From the NCBI GenBank assembly GCA_963971405.1, contig OZ020484.1:37966770-38030769 (forward strand): DNA of 64,000 nt. The letters run 5' to 3'. The DNA is from Psococerastis gibbosa (Eukaryota; Arthropoda; Insecta; Psocodea; Psocidae). A model generated the notes under the pieces. It had not been told where the DNA came from and did not search any database. It worked only from the letters and a program-made list of their open reading frames with translations. Shown piece by piece: positions 38,201 to 44,972 of this stretch (position 1 is its first letter; each line of letters opens with the position of its first letter). A program made the translations under genes and the position numbers.

Positions 38201-40339
38201 ATAATTCAAAGGCTTTGATTTCAATTTTTTTTTAACTTCAGATCACAACCACCTTTTGAACCACCTTTTGGAGGGTGATACAGAGTACAGACTATCTGTT
38301 TTAAATTGGAAGGCGAAACTACATAATCTTCGCCCCTATTTTACATGGAATATTCACTTGACTAATTAACTCGAATGCTAACAGTGAATGAAATTAGTTT
38401 AATTCATTTATGGAAGAACTAGCACACTACTAATTAACGTAGGCTATGTGGTTCAACGAAGGCGGAAGCTACGCCAAGAACATGATAAACTGATAAGATT
38501 TGTTTCGTGATCACCAATCCCATACACAGTACGTATTTGGTAATACCTTGTCATGTCGATATGCAAGATATGCAAGCTACATATGCTAAGATGCAATCCA
38601 ATATAGACTAAATATACCAATAGAATACAACACTATCACTCTAAAAGAAGTTGAGGATGATATAGCATCCCACAAAGGTAATGAAATGAAATATATAATA
38701 GGCCATTTTAGGTATATCTTTAGGTATATCTTGTGTTGTTATAAGTAGAGTTCTATGTAGGACAGATGGAACATTCGAGAGCGCCAACAATATTTTTTGA
38801 ATCCTTGAGCCAACTGGTACATTCTTTCAATGGCCATTGATTGGCCGGCCATAGGAGACACGGCATAGGGCCCGTGTTTGACAAAGGAACAGGAACTGGT
38901 TAAGCATTGATCGTCGCCTTTTCAATGCAAAGCAGCAAAACAAAGCAAGAATGGAAGGACTCGCGGGTGACACTGAGTTTCAACTAACGAACCTTATCTA
39001 TCTCTGTTCACAGGCCGTACCAAAGGCCTTCATTAGAACAATGATCCAAAGAGACAGCATCACAGGATTAATGTCGTTGCATACAAACATGGCGTCGCAA
39101 GAAAACGATTATCACACCATGCATCTCTTCGGAGAAAGCAGTGTTTCTATGAATGGACAAGGAAACCAGGATGTCGAGAAATAGTCCACAAATACTACAA
39201 TATATGTAGGTACTATGCAGCAACAAAAAATCGGAAATTAATATTGACATGAAGGAAGGCAAACCCAAGATAAGGAGAGTTATATTAGGTCACTACCATC
39301 TTTTTTGATACAACTATTCACCGGTCTTCGTTCTCGGCTGTAGATAATTCTCTAATTCTAATAATTCTCTTACTTCTTTTCGGTTAGCATTGATTTATGA
39401 CATCCCTTTATTATATTGTATACATCTCATCGTCATTTTATGCTGTTAAAAAGCAACGGAGACACATGGAAGTTGATGTGTATTAAAAAGTAATAGTGTG
39501 GTTTTAGATAAAGGAAGACATGGAAAAATTGACAGAAGAATTTGGTCAGCATACCAGCCTGGCAAGATGGAGACTTTGCTTCGAATCCCGTTTCCGTCAA
39601 TTTTTCCAAGTCTTCTTTTCTCTACTTGTCCTACCTGTCATGGCTTTCTACAAAGTTAAGTAGGTGTACCTCTAATAATTGTTGTTATATGATAACATAC
39701 CATATTGTTTTGTTTTTAAAGGTTAATCGCATACAAAAATTTGATGAATATATCCGATTGACCTCCTCAGCCGCCTCTGTAGGTTAGTACCAGTGTTGAG
39801 TTACGACACGTCTCCGATCGCATGGCGTGTACAGACTCACGCTACCACCTGGTTATCGAAGTCGATATAATAGTGGCGTGTGGAAGAAGTTTCATAACTG
39901 TGGCCGAACCGTGTTAGTAACTGCCTCAACATCTGCATCATCATGTGCAGGAATATTTTTTCAATTTACTAACTCCCTAATAGTTGATCTACGATCTATA
40001 TTTCCCCGAAAACTTGACTGCAAAAAAAGGATAGTGAATAATAATGTAAATCCTCAACATTGATACCATTTTCGTCCGGAGAAGGAGTTTTCCGGCTACA
40101 ACTAACCCCTTAAGGCTATCAATAGTCAATGACAAAGCTGGGTGTTTATCAAAAACGGCAAAAAATGAGTATTCATCAGTAACTGTCAGAGATGTAGTAA
40201 ATAATAAGGTACGTACCTGAGAGCTATCATGAGGACGAGGCAGGTCAGACGTAGAGTCACAGCAATTCGAGTCTTGGCTGTAACGAGGGCATTTGGCCAC
40301 TGGCTCCCCGTCGCTCTCGCTGGCTTCACATGCTGGACT
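13705..40339 (-). CDS. klar: klarsicht-like KASH protein (14 exons, 5' end not found)
   Basis: Outer-nuclear-membrane KASH protein. Family members bind SUN proteins in the perinuclear space (the LINC complex) and link nuclei or other cargo to microtubule motors. Exons 5' to 3' on the minus strand: 40217-40339, 35837-35969, 34368-34458, 31068-31328, 29481-29700, 28417-28762, 27684-28036, 25209-25317, 22825-23012, 21494-21645, 20661-20865, 16622-16813, 14890-15005, 13705-13936. They total 2,721 nt, 906 residues plus stop, and all 13 joins are phase-consistent. Residues about 1-470 are Ser-, acidic- and basic-rich; about 475-830 are helical and spectrin-like, including an SDSGISDSGSE motif; about 855-906 form the KASH domain. 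Exons are markedly more GC-rich than introns. The klarsicht assignment rather than nesprin/Msp300 rests on the short helical region and remembered motif similarity. The first exon joins in phase 0, so upstream exons are expected beyond what I can see. Confidence 0.82.
14395..14789. mobile_element. piggyBac-like MITE, second copy
   Basis: The element (14399-14785) begins GAGTGTACAGCCCGTAGG and ends with its complement, with TTAA at 14395-14398 and 14786-14789. It is a close relative of 1847-2241. It lies in the last intron of the KASH gene. Its right flank, AAGGTTGTTGGTTCGAGTCCC (about 14789-14809), resembles the B-box region of the local SINE. Confidence 0.82.
14890..15005 (-). CDS. klar: klar exon: spectrin-like helix
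   Basis: The acceptor ATTTTTCAG precedes 15005 and the donor GG|GTAAGC follows 14890. It has 38 codons plus two bases of a split Gly codon. It encodes RIDEAEAELRVLQWTCRDLI followed by a short Ser-rich linker, with heptad-like hydrophobic spacing typical of a spectrin-type helix. It lies directly before the KASH exon. Confidence 0.87.
15006..16621 (-). other. klar intron, no embedded gene seen
   Basis: Intron between the 16622-16813 and 14890-15005 exons. AT-rich. A stretch near 15850-15885 (AGCAAGGTGGTAGCG...TGTGCGAGTCTCTACAC) is shared with about 23778-23812, a small unidentified dispersed repeat. Confidence 0.5.
16622..16813 (-). CDS. klar: klar exon with SDSGISDSGSE motif
   Basis: The acceptor TTTTGTTTGCAG precedes 16813 and the donor CAG|GTTAGT follows 16622. 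It has 64 codons, phase 0 at both ends. It encodes a hydrophobic/acidic start (GILLDDPCLLL), the Ser-Asp motif SLSDSGISDSGSE, and a charged helix (FEREKRLTSLKHLARQLESI). The SDSGISD signature followed by a spectrin-type helix is what I associate with klarsicht and related KASH or AKAP-like proteins. Confidence 0.92.
16945..17598. mobile_element. hAT-like element with subterminal GTCACTG repeats
   Basis: The element (16953-17590, 638 bp) has termini TTAGAGGTGGGGCG and CGCCCCACCTCTAA. Flanking octamers AATAACTA (16945-16952) and ATTAACTA (17591-17598) match at 7 of 8 positions. Both ends are packed with GTCACTG/CAGTGAC/CACCGTGAC copies in both orientations, as expected for subterminal transposase-binding repeats. 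A (TA)n tract lies at about 17268-17294. No transposase ORF. It sits in a klar intron. Confidence 0.82.
17599..18107 (-). other. klar intron sequence, nothing recognised
   Basis: AT-rich intronic DNA with a TTTCCCTCACTTGG stretch. No ORF, RNA gene or repeat boundary found. Confidence 0.4.
18110..18292 (+). repeat. tRNA-derived SINE, copy 2
   Basis: Same family as 2631-2826: GAGTAGTGGTACGGACT, then the B-box region (TTGGTTGGAGTCCC, degraded), CATGCTTCGGAGGG, and the conserved tail TTTATAGCCCTAACTCCGCTAGG ending A-rich. An internal deletion has removed sequence between the A and B boxes. Located in a klar intron, antisense to the gene. Confidence 0.75.
18293..20154 (-). other. klar intron; contains a small open frame (separate entry)
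   Basis: A long intronic stretch. Apart from the 90-codon frame at 19501-19773 I see no supported feature. Confidence 0.4.
19501..19773 (-). CDS. Possible small two-helix membrane protein, unrecognised
   Basis: An ATG-initiated 90-codon frame inside a klar intron, same strand. It encodes two hydrophobic segments (about residues 14-30 and 39-65) and a basic C-terminus with KLLFDQYW. I do not recognise a family. Hydrophobic frames arise easily by chance in T-rich DNA and no splice or transcript evidence is visible, so it may not be a gene. A retrocopy or nested gene is the alternative. Confidence 0.22.
   Translation of the reverse strand: MPPDCSTVLPYMVHHGFLIVCLPIIILIYTYFDSIGKWRLVIVGPLVCFEMFVFGLIYFAAGAFKLVSRVYPQLHILSQLKKKLLFDQYW
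20155..20335 (+). repeat. Fragment of the 40.6-kb foldback arm family
   Basis: Shares GAAAAATGACTAAAAAATAATTTT, CTTTCTATCGATG and TTTTAGGTGTTAAAT with the left arm of the 40555-44972 element (around 41030-41180). This is a solo, diverged arm fragment in a klar intron. Confidence 0.65.
20661..20865 (-). CDS. klar: klar exon: spectrin-like helix with Ser/His linker
   Basis: The donor CCAAG|GTAAGA follows 20661. Phase requires the acceptor to be TCAAG before 20865 (one base completing a Ser codon), an AAG rather than the preferred CAG. It encodes a helix, SQLCDLQRAEQDWLEFEDQL, continuing through KMLMTALRADRGTL, then a polar linker. It ends in phase 0. Confidence 0.85.
21494..21645 (-). CDS. klar: klar exon: spectrin-repeat helix
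   Basis: The acceptor AAATATTTCAG precedes 21645 and the donor ACAG|GTGCG follows 21494. It has 50 codons plus two bases of a split codon. It encodes ADLDAIRDRKPLLLQLNSAV and, later, EEVVDLYRLWQVTFD, where the LYRLWQ core resembles the conserved Trp of spectrin repeats. Confidence 0.9.
22145..22545. mobile_element. Hairpin MITE (AGGCGG family), complete copy
   Basis: A 401-bp near-perfect palindrome with arms of about 130 bp. Outer ends are AAGGCGCCGATTCCACCGACC and complement; inner repeats are TTAGGCGGGGTTTCCAC and complement; then TGCAATGCAAATGACATTGACGG-like sequence, and a loop of about 140 bp. It lies in a klar intron. Related copies are at 822, 32591 and 35055. Confidence 0.82.
22825..23012 (-). 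CDS. klar: klar exon: long amphipathic helix
   Basis: The acceptor TTGCCGACAG precedes 23012 and the donor TTAAG|GTAATC follows 22825. Two bases complete an Asp codon, then 62 codons. It encodes VLDQWIVVQNQLEGQSYQVL, EELQQKMEMLRGELCLLASD and REELAQKITRVK: Gln/Glu/Leu-rich coiled-coil or spectrin-type sequence. Together with the next upstream exon it would make most of one repeat. Confidence 0.9.
23013..25208 (-). other. klar intron, no embedded gene seen
   Basis: Intron between the 25209-25317 and 22825-23012 exons. Several short open frames on both strands lack any coding signature. A 35-bp segment near 23778-23812 repeats one at about 15850-15885. Confidence 0.5.
25209..25317 (-). CDS. klar: klar exon: short helical exon
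   Basis: The acceptor TTCTCTTTTCCAG precedes 25317 and the donor AAGG|GTAAGC follows 25209. It has 36 codons plus one base. It encodes DELRRKCMENIKCLRIYLEA and then AVYAKKVMMTKSNEKIK, a helical, basic segment continuing the spectrin-like region. Confidence 0.88.
25651..25812. repeat. Short tandem duplication, units of about 68-80 bp
   Basis: ACACAGATTTTA starts at 25651, 25731 and 25799. The first two units share AGTGAATTGGACTGGTTC and ACACGCGA-ATGCGACA-type sequence. The third is only the beginning. It lies in a klar intron and is non-coding. Confidence 0.65.
26531..26848. mobile_element. AT-rich foldback element, about 318 bp
   Basis: The ends TTAGGGATCGCAGATTGAATG and CATTCAATCTACGAACACAATCCCTAA are inverted, and pairing continues through AATAAGTCAGAAATTAAAGTT and AATTCTTACGTCTTAATTGTC to a small loop near 26680. 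A further outer inverted pair (ACCGAGTGTGTAC near 26519; GCACACATTCGGT near 26950) suggests a larger original element. Located in a klar intron. Confidence 0.65.
27684..28036 (-). CDS. klar: klar exon with conserved WDDYQ and LLEFGDDYR motifs
   Basis: The acceptor CTTTTTACAG precedes 28036 and the donor AATATT|GTAAGT follows 27684. Two bases complete an Ala codon, then 117 codons, ending in phase 0. It encodes the acidic NTEDCWDDYQDKYPSEQYSE, then HLLEFGDDYRKFFDSPSD, a basic run (APRRRRLRQYRPSR), an acidic cluster (STESESEPEEL) and a helix (LRSLLERSMSQLREVESLLH). This looks like the most conserved non-KASH block of the gene. A weaker in-phase donor exists at GAG|GTTGAA, but GTAAGT is better. 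Confidence 0.9.
28417..28762 (-). CDS. klar: klar exon: Ser/acidic-rich, largely disordered
   Basis: The acceptor TTTTTTTTTCAG precedes 28762 and the donor TCAG|GTGAGT follows 28417. It has 115 codons plus one base. It is rich in Ser, Glu, Pro and Arg with runs such as RRGSSESSSSPSESL and GEESEEESS, and is predicted disordered, with many potential phosphorylation sites. Overlapping frames are open but have no splice support. Confidence 0.9.
28825..28998. mobile_element. hAT-like MITE, 158 bp, with TSD
   Basis: The element (28833-28990) runs from CATGGCCGTGCCCAGG to CCTGGGCACGGCCTTG. Flanking octamers ATTGCGGT and ATTGCGGG match at 7 of 8. A C run (about 28870-28883) follows the left end. It begins 70 bp upstream of the 28762 acceptor, inside the intron. 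Confidence 0.8.
29481..29700 (-). CDS. klar: klar exon: Ser-rich with basic cluster
   Basis: The acceptor TGTTTGTTTCAG precedes 29700 and the donor TTCG|GTAAGC follows 29481. One base completes a Ser codon, then 73 codons, phase 0 at the end. It encodes RDASGEGTSESEDSCESPSR, a low-complexity middle (SLSCFPELLPQ) and the basic KKRRLRPRRKFGS, which could serve as a nuclear-localisation-like or lipid-contacting patch. No folded domain is evident. Confidence 0.88.
29701..31067 (-). other. klar intron, nothing recognised
   Basis: Intron between the 31068-31328 and 29481-29700 exons. A purine-rich stretch (about 30290-30510, GAAGAAGACGCGAAGAAG-like) gives long open frames on both strands but no recognisable protein. 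Confidence 0.5.
31068..31328 (-). CDS. klar: klar exon with ARTMSVQELVEGAENLL segment
   Basis: The acceptor TTTTGTCATTGCAG precedes 31328 and the donor AAAG|GTGGGT follows 31068. One base completes an Arg codon, and two bases are left at the end. It encodes a charged region (IEIRHEDTDSELERKLSGGK, EEEAQSTESEGWSF, then RRHKAVRSLQFK) and KARTMSVQELVEGAENLLRR, a short amphipathic helix. Function unknown. The phases match both neighbours. Confidence 0.9.
31651..31857. repeat. Minisatellite, 62-bp unit, about 3.3 copies
   Basis: ATTCTACWGCAGCAGATCTG recurs at 31651, 31713, 31775 and 31837. Units are nearly identical, the third being most diverged. Because 62 is not a multiple of 3, the same peptide appears shifted in all frames, which creates overlapping spurious open frames. 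Located in the intron upstream of the 31068-31328 exon. Confidence 0.9.
32591..32991. mobile_element. Hairpin MITE (AGGCGG family), opposite orientation
   Basis: Same two-tier palindrome as 22145-22545: TAAGGCG...ACCGACC outer ends, TTAGGCGGGGTTTCCACC inner repeats and complements. The non-palindromic loop is in the reverse orientation, consistent with insertion the other way round. Located in a klar intron. Confidence 0.8.
33202..33347. mobile_element. Short hairpin MITE (AGGCGG ends)
   Basis: The ends TTAGGCGGGGTTTCCACATA and complement enclose GTCAATGGTCAATGAGAAATATG and complement, then GACGTGGTAGCAGA and its partner TCTGCTAAAACGTC, with a loop of about 20 bp. It is 146 bp in all. It shares its terminus with the 400-bp hairpins but has different inner sequence. 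Confidence 0.75.
33348..34367 (-). other. klar intron sequence, nothing recognised
   Basis: Intronic spacer. A minus-strand open frame over 33313-33537 overlaps the preceding MITE and has no splice support. Confidence 0.4.
34368..34458 (-). CDS. klar: klar short exon
   Basis: The acceptor AATTTTTGGCAG precedes 34458 and the donor CCAG|GTGATT follows 34368. At 91 bp it has two bases completing a Gly codon, 29 codons, and two leftover bases. It encodes SISSDEATGGEVTAAPAHGQ followed by AVTKEVPRA, a polar, probably disordered linker. The frame is chosen because it is the only one phase-compatible with both neighbours. An alternative open frame exists on the same strand. Confidence 0.75.
35055..35823. 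mobile_element. Hairpin MITE interrupted by a hAT-like insertion
   Basis: The left end CGGCGCTTATTCCACCAACG (with TCAATAGTGATAG) and the right end CTATCAC-AATTGACGTTGG (with TGGAATAATCGCCG) are inverted repeats. The left interior contains the family loop (AAAATTGATCATTGATCATAGAG). The 35380-35693 hAT-like element lies inside. The right end is 13 bases from the donor of the 35837-35969 exon. Confidence 0.7.
35372..35701. mobile_element. hAT-like non-autonomous element with perfect 8-bp TSD
   Basis: The element (35380-35693, 314 bp) runs from CAGTGCCGGGCCGAGG to CCTAGGCCCGGGCCTG. Identical octamers CATACGTG flank it at 35372-35379 and 35694-35701. A GC-rich right end contrasts with an AT-rich middle. 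It is nested in the hairpin MITE, so it is the younger insertion. Confidence 0.87.
35837..35969 (-). CDS. klar: klar exon
   Basis: The acceptor GCGTATTTCAG precedes 35969 and the donor TACAG|GTACGT follows 35837. It has 44 codons plus one base, phase 0 at the start. It encodes VADVVMDTAPPLQMTPVVLR and then a basic region (RRDAKPWTQTRSYSPSRRRG) and VVNFT. No domain recognised. The phases match the 40217-40339 exon upstream and the 34368-34458 exon downstream. Confidence 0.85.
35970..36679 (-). other. klar intron sequence before the duplicated block
   Basis: Non-coding. A G run lies at about 36487-36503. This is the unique sequence immediately left of the segment repeated across the gap. Confidence 0.45.
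40217..40339 (-). CDS. klar: klar exon, most upstream found
   Basis: The acceptor GATTGTTACAG precedes 40339 and the donor CTCAG|GTACGT follows 40217. It has 41 codons, phase 0 at both ends. It encodes SPACEASESDGEPVAKCPRY and then SQDSNCCDSTSDLPRPHDSSQ, acidic and Ser-rich with no domain. The frame stays open to an ATG at 40363, so an alternative first exon cannot be excluded, but phase-0 splicing from an upstream exon is likelier. An identical copy lies at 50616-50738. Confidence 0.78.
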
Positions 40340-40473
40340 CTGTAACAATCGAAAACTATACATTAAACACTTGAAAATATAAAATCATGTGTGATCATTA
40401 CATTACTTTACATTTAAATGGCACTTTAGTATTCAATTTCATAATCGCAAATTTGCAGGTTTCTGTTTAAGGG

Positions 40474-40554
40474 CCTTCCTAGTTGAGTGTAAGAGAGGGC
40501 TTTATAGCCCTAACTCCGCTAGGTTGGCTTAGTAATAGAAAAAAAAGTCCTTAT
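40474..40554 (+). repeat. 5'-truncated SINE, abutting the foldback element
   Basis: Only the 3' body of the local SINE is present (CTTCCTAGTTGAGTG, GGGCTTTATAGCCCTAACTC, GCTAGGTTGGCTTAGTAATAG plus A-rich tail). It ends immediately where the 40555 element begins. The second copy, 50873-50953, belongs to the duplicated block. Confidence 0.7.
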
Positions 40555-43500
40555 TGCTTTCCAATTTATACGTAGTATAAGGAAAGCTTTGTGATGGTCG
40601 AAATTTTCGATTCCGAGATTTCAACGGATTTACACGTTTTGAGGTCCCAGGAACCAAAAAAAGTGGTTTTTACGAAATGTCTGTCTGTCGCTCTGTCTGT
40701 GCGTCGATTTCCAGGCAAACTACTCGGTCGATTTTGATGAAATTCGGCATGTAGGTTTAAAAAAATCATACATCGGGACCATTTTTTTTATATTTTGGGC
40801 TAATTCAATTTGGGGGGTTTTATTTTCAAAAAACTTCAAAAAAACGTCTAAAAAAATTATTTCTCAAAAACGGCTCCAACGATTTCTTTTAAATTCACAT
40901 ATATTATAGTGGTTATTAATGTTAAATTCACATATATTATAGTGGTTATTAATGTTAACAAAATGCGGGGGTCACTTGCCCCTTGATAGTTTGCGTCTGG
41001 GGGTAAAAAAATAAAAATAACTAAATTTTAATGAAAAATGACTAAAAAATAATTTTTCTGCGAAACCTTTCTATCGATGATTTCTACCTTCAGGCATGTT
41101 TTAGGTGTTAAATTGAGTAACGAAACGGGACAGGTTACTTGCCCAAAAAACTATTTGGTTTTGTGCAAAAAATGTTTTTTTTTTTTTAAAAATGATAGAA
41201 AATTCACGCTCAAATGCATGGCGTGCTCTGCCATTATTGCTGTTTGGTAATGTTTTGGTCTAACCTATTAACTATATAGAGTTTACCTCACCTCAAGTGA
41301 CGTTAGATGGACAACTCCCCCCCCCCCCCGAGATATCGGAAATTTAACCACATGAAAAGTATTTACCATGAAATTACTCATTTTCTCTATCTACTAATTT
41401 TGATAAATTGGAAAGCATGTTCGAGTAAACTCGGACCGGTTCTTTATTCATTTACAAATGTTATTACTTTCCAATATTAAAGGACATATATATCTTTTAG
41501 CCTAATCACCCCACATGGTACCCTCTTCAAAATGGAGAGCAATGAAAAAAGTTTCATAGAAATGATACAATGACAACCAATTGTACAGCGCTACTGCCTT
41601 TCAAATACAGTATATTAGCGCTCTCACACTGTCTTGCGCCAGCTACAGCCTACAACAGACAGCAGTTTGATATTCGGGTACACCACAAAGACATTAAACA
41701 ATTTAGAAAAAAAGAACTGATACTCTAATATTCATTTAAGAAAATAGAAAATACTGAACAGACCACATAAAAAAAGAAATAGTAAATAATTTGATTAGAC
41801 CCATTAAAAGAGAAATGAAATCCATTTGGTGCTGAGTAGAGATAGAGAACATCTAATAAAGGCACAGGCCACCAAACCTACACTGCTACCAGGTGAGCTA
41901 TTAATGACACGGATAGTGATTGGACAAGTTTTTAAGGTGCCTACTTATACCCGATCGCATGATACCTTATCTATGCCTCATCTCCCCCGGCTGATTGCCT
42001 TCTATAGCTCTATTGGCGTTGGTAATAAGGTTTATCGCCATTAACTAGTTTTAACCCGTACTTTTATTGATCTGCTAACCATTATCTAACGTTTACAGCA
42101 GATCCCTTCTCTGAAGCGCATTAATAGAGCTGGGAAAAATTAACTGTAACTGCCAAATACTTTCCTCTCCTCCTAGGGTGTAATTGAAAGCAAATTATGT
42201 AACGGTACAGGCATAAACTTCTATAAATAATACCAATAAATCACTTAAATTTATAAAGGCTGTATACATTTGATAGCTGGTACGTGTACTTTATGCAATA
42301 AAGCCTAAGTCATCTTATGGGTACAAACGAACCGTTTAAGGTCTGCCACAGGCCCACAGTTGTGTATCACATCAAGCACTTGGGGTGGCTACCACGACAG
42401 TTGGAAAAGGTATTTACCAACGACGGTGGACGTCATCCTTGAAGTACCTTCCATCACGATCCATGGTATACGGTTCTACGCAGACATTTTACCTAGGGAT
42501 TGGCGTAGAAGACACCCAGACTCCAGGCGCCAAAGAGCAGAATGGAAACCATGAGTCCGGTACGCCAAAACAGTAGTATCAAATAAAGAACGGTTACAAG
42601 GCTTTCCTATTTATCGACTAGAGTTTGTACCGTAAAAGATAATTTATGAGTAGTGAGAAAACATTATCCTATGGTAAAATTTGGGTTGCTTCGACTTTCC
42701 CAATCCCAGAACACTGAATGAATGAATGTGAAGATTGCACGGTCAAGAACGGGTAGAACAATTTATTTATTACAACACGGTAATAATAGCAGGGTATGCA
42801 ATGTGTTGGGCATGAATTACCAATTATGTCTTCAAAAAATAATTTATTTAATTGAAAAGCAAACCTTTGCTTTGCAGAGCAACCTGTTCGGATAGTTAAT
42901 CTGTAATATATTTATAAAACATACTTGAAGTTTGAAAGTATCGATAGATGATTCCGCAAAAAAATTATATTTTAGTACTTTTTCATGAAAATTGAGTATT
43001 TTTTTTTATTTTTTTTGCTCCCAAAACCAAACTATGAATGGGTAAGCGACTTATTGAATTTAGTTTACAATAATAACGACCACAATATACAGTATGTGAA
43101 TTGCTTTCCTTATATCTTTATATATATTTCAACTGTCCGTGTGCATGTCACAAAACTCCTCTCAAACGACTGGACCGATTATGATGAATTTTTTTGTGTG
43201 TGTTCAAGGAGATTCGAGGAAGGTTTAGATTAACAATTTGGTCCACTGGAGAAAGTTTTTATAATTATTATTTTTATTTTTAAGTAGTTGTTGATTTTGG
43301 AATGTTTTACATTGGATCCGGTAGACTGCGCTACCATCGCCAACCGACTTCAACCGATAGTTGTGCTGCGATCAAATTGAAATAAATATTTCGTAGTTTT
43401 GAAAAATGTTTGGCGATACGAAGTTCGCCAGGTCCACTAGTTGCGTATAATTAGGAAAGCATTACATTAAAAATCTGATTCCCCCACAAAGTGAAACAAA

Positions 43501-44793
43501 CTCCGTTATTCCACTCATCAAAATATCTCTAATAATTCCAGAGGCAGACGGTTCCCATCATAATCCCAACTTCTTATATACTCAGTCACATAATAAAACA
43601 GCTGATAAGTTTAATTTTCAAGTACAATACTCGGGCCTCTTGGGGAGTGATTGAGGACCTTGATGTCGCCAGCAATCTAATTTCTCTGCTCCATGTCAAC
43701 TCAATTTCACTGGATTCTATTCAAAACAACAGACGATTGCGTAAGGTAGGACTAATAATTTTGACATGGAGAGTATATCTGTCATACTCAGTTACGTAGC
43801 TGTTTATTCGAATAATATGAGTTCACTCCATTTCAGTTCTTTACAAGTACAACTTTTTTGTTTATCTAGGAATATTAATTTCACGCCCACACTTTCACTT
43901 CAGTCCTGAACAAACGTGTAGCTTACTTCATTCCAGAAAATAACTTTCAACCATGTTGTTTGGTACTCTATTATCTGATGTCCCATTTATGTATCCATTT
44001 TAATTGCTCAAGACGTAATAAATTTCTCTTATTAATTATTTAATCGCTTTTACAAAGTGAAATGGAGGAGGATTATTTCAAATCATCTGCTGAGATATCT
44101 CAAGCAATTGGGGATGCAATTAAAGAGAACCGGTCCGAGTTTACTCGAACATGCTTTCCAATTTATCAATTAGCAGGGAGAGAAAATGATTAGTATCATG
44201 GTAAATAATTTTCCTATGGTTAAATTTCGGATATCACGGGGGGGGGGGGGGTCGTCCACCTGAGGTAGACTAGAGGTAACGTAACAATTAACACATTACC
44301 ACACAGCAATAATGGCAGGGCCCACAATGCATTTGAGCGTGAATTTGCATTCATTTTTTCAAAAACTTTTTTTGCACAAAACCAAATAGTTTTTTGGGAA
44401 AGCAAACTGTCCGGTTTCGTTACTCAATTTAACACCGAAAACTTGCCTGAAGGTAGAAATCATCGATAGAAAGGTTTCGCAGAAAAATTATTTTTTAGTC
44501 ATTTTTCATTAAAATTATGTTATTTTTATTTTTTTTTACCCCCAGAAGCAAACTATCATGGGTTAAGCGACCCCCCGTATTTTATCAACATTAATAACGA
44601 CTAGAATATACGTGAATTTGAAAGAAATCGTTGGAGCCGTTTTTGAGAAATAATTTTTTTATAAGTTTTTTGGAGTTTTTTGAAATTAAAACCCCCCAAA
44701 ATGAAAAAAATTGTCCCGAGGTATGATTTTTGTAAACCAACGTGCTAAATTTCATCCAAATCCACCGAGTAGTTTGCCCGGAAATCGATGAAA

Positions 44794-44826
<33 letters not shown>

Positions 44827-44972
44827 TACATACAGACAGAGCGACAGACATTTCGTAAAAACCACATTATTGGGTTCCTGGGACCTCAAAACGTGTAAAT
44901 CCGTTGAAATCTCGGAATCGAAAATTTCGACCATCACAAAGCTTTCCATATACTACGTATAAATTGGAAAGC
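40555..44972. mobile_element. 4.4-kb element with long inverted arms (about 0.85 kb)
   Basis: The ends GCTTTCCAATTTATACGTAG and complement (44953-44972) are inverted. The match continues with interruptions through TTTGTGATGGTCGAAATTTTC, the GTCTGTCTGTC microsatellite, ATTTTGATGAAATT, a C/G homopolymer (41319-41330; 44238-44252) and CCGAGTTTACTCGAACATGC to about 41440 and 44128. The 2.7-kb middle has no long ORF. The arms resemble DNA elements with internal GTCT microsatellites. It may be two opposed copies rather than one transposon. Superfamily not established. Confidence 0.7.
42930..43440 (+). mobile_element. Helitron-like fragment inside the foldback element
   Basis: The segment begins with a diverged arm-like stretch (ATCGATAGATGATTCCGC), then CAAACGACTGGACCGATTATGATG and GTGTGTTCAAGGAG, and ends GAAGTTCGCCAGGTCCACTAG followed by T. 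A CTAG-T 3' end after a GC-rich short stem and the 'ACTGGACCGATT-TGATG' phrase are common in insect non-autonomous Helitrons. No Rep/Hel protein present. Confidence 0.4.
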
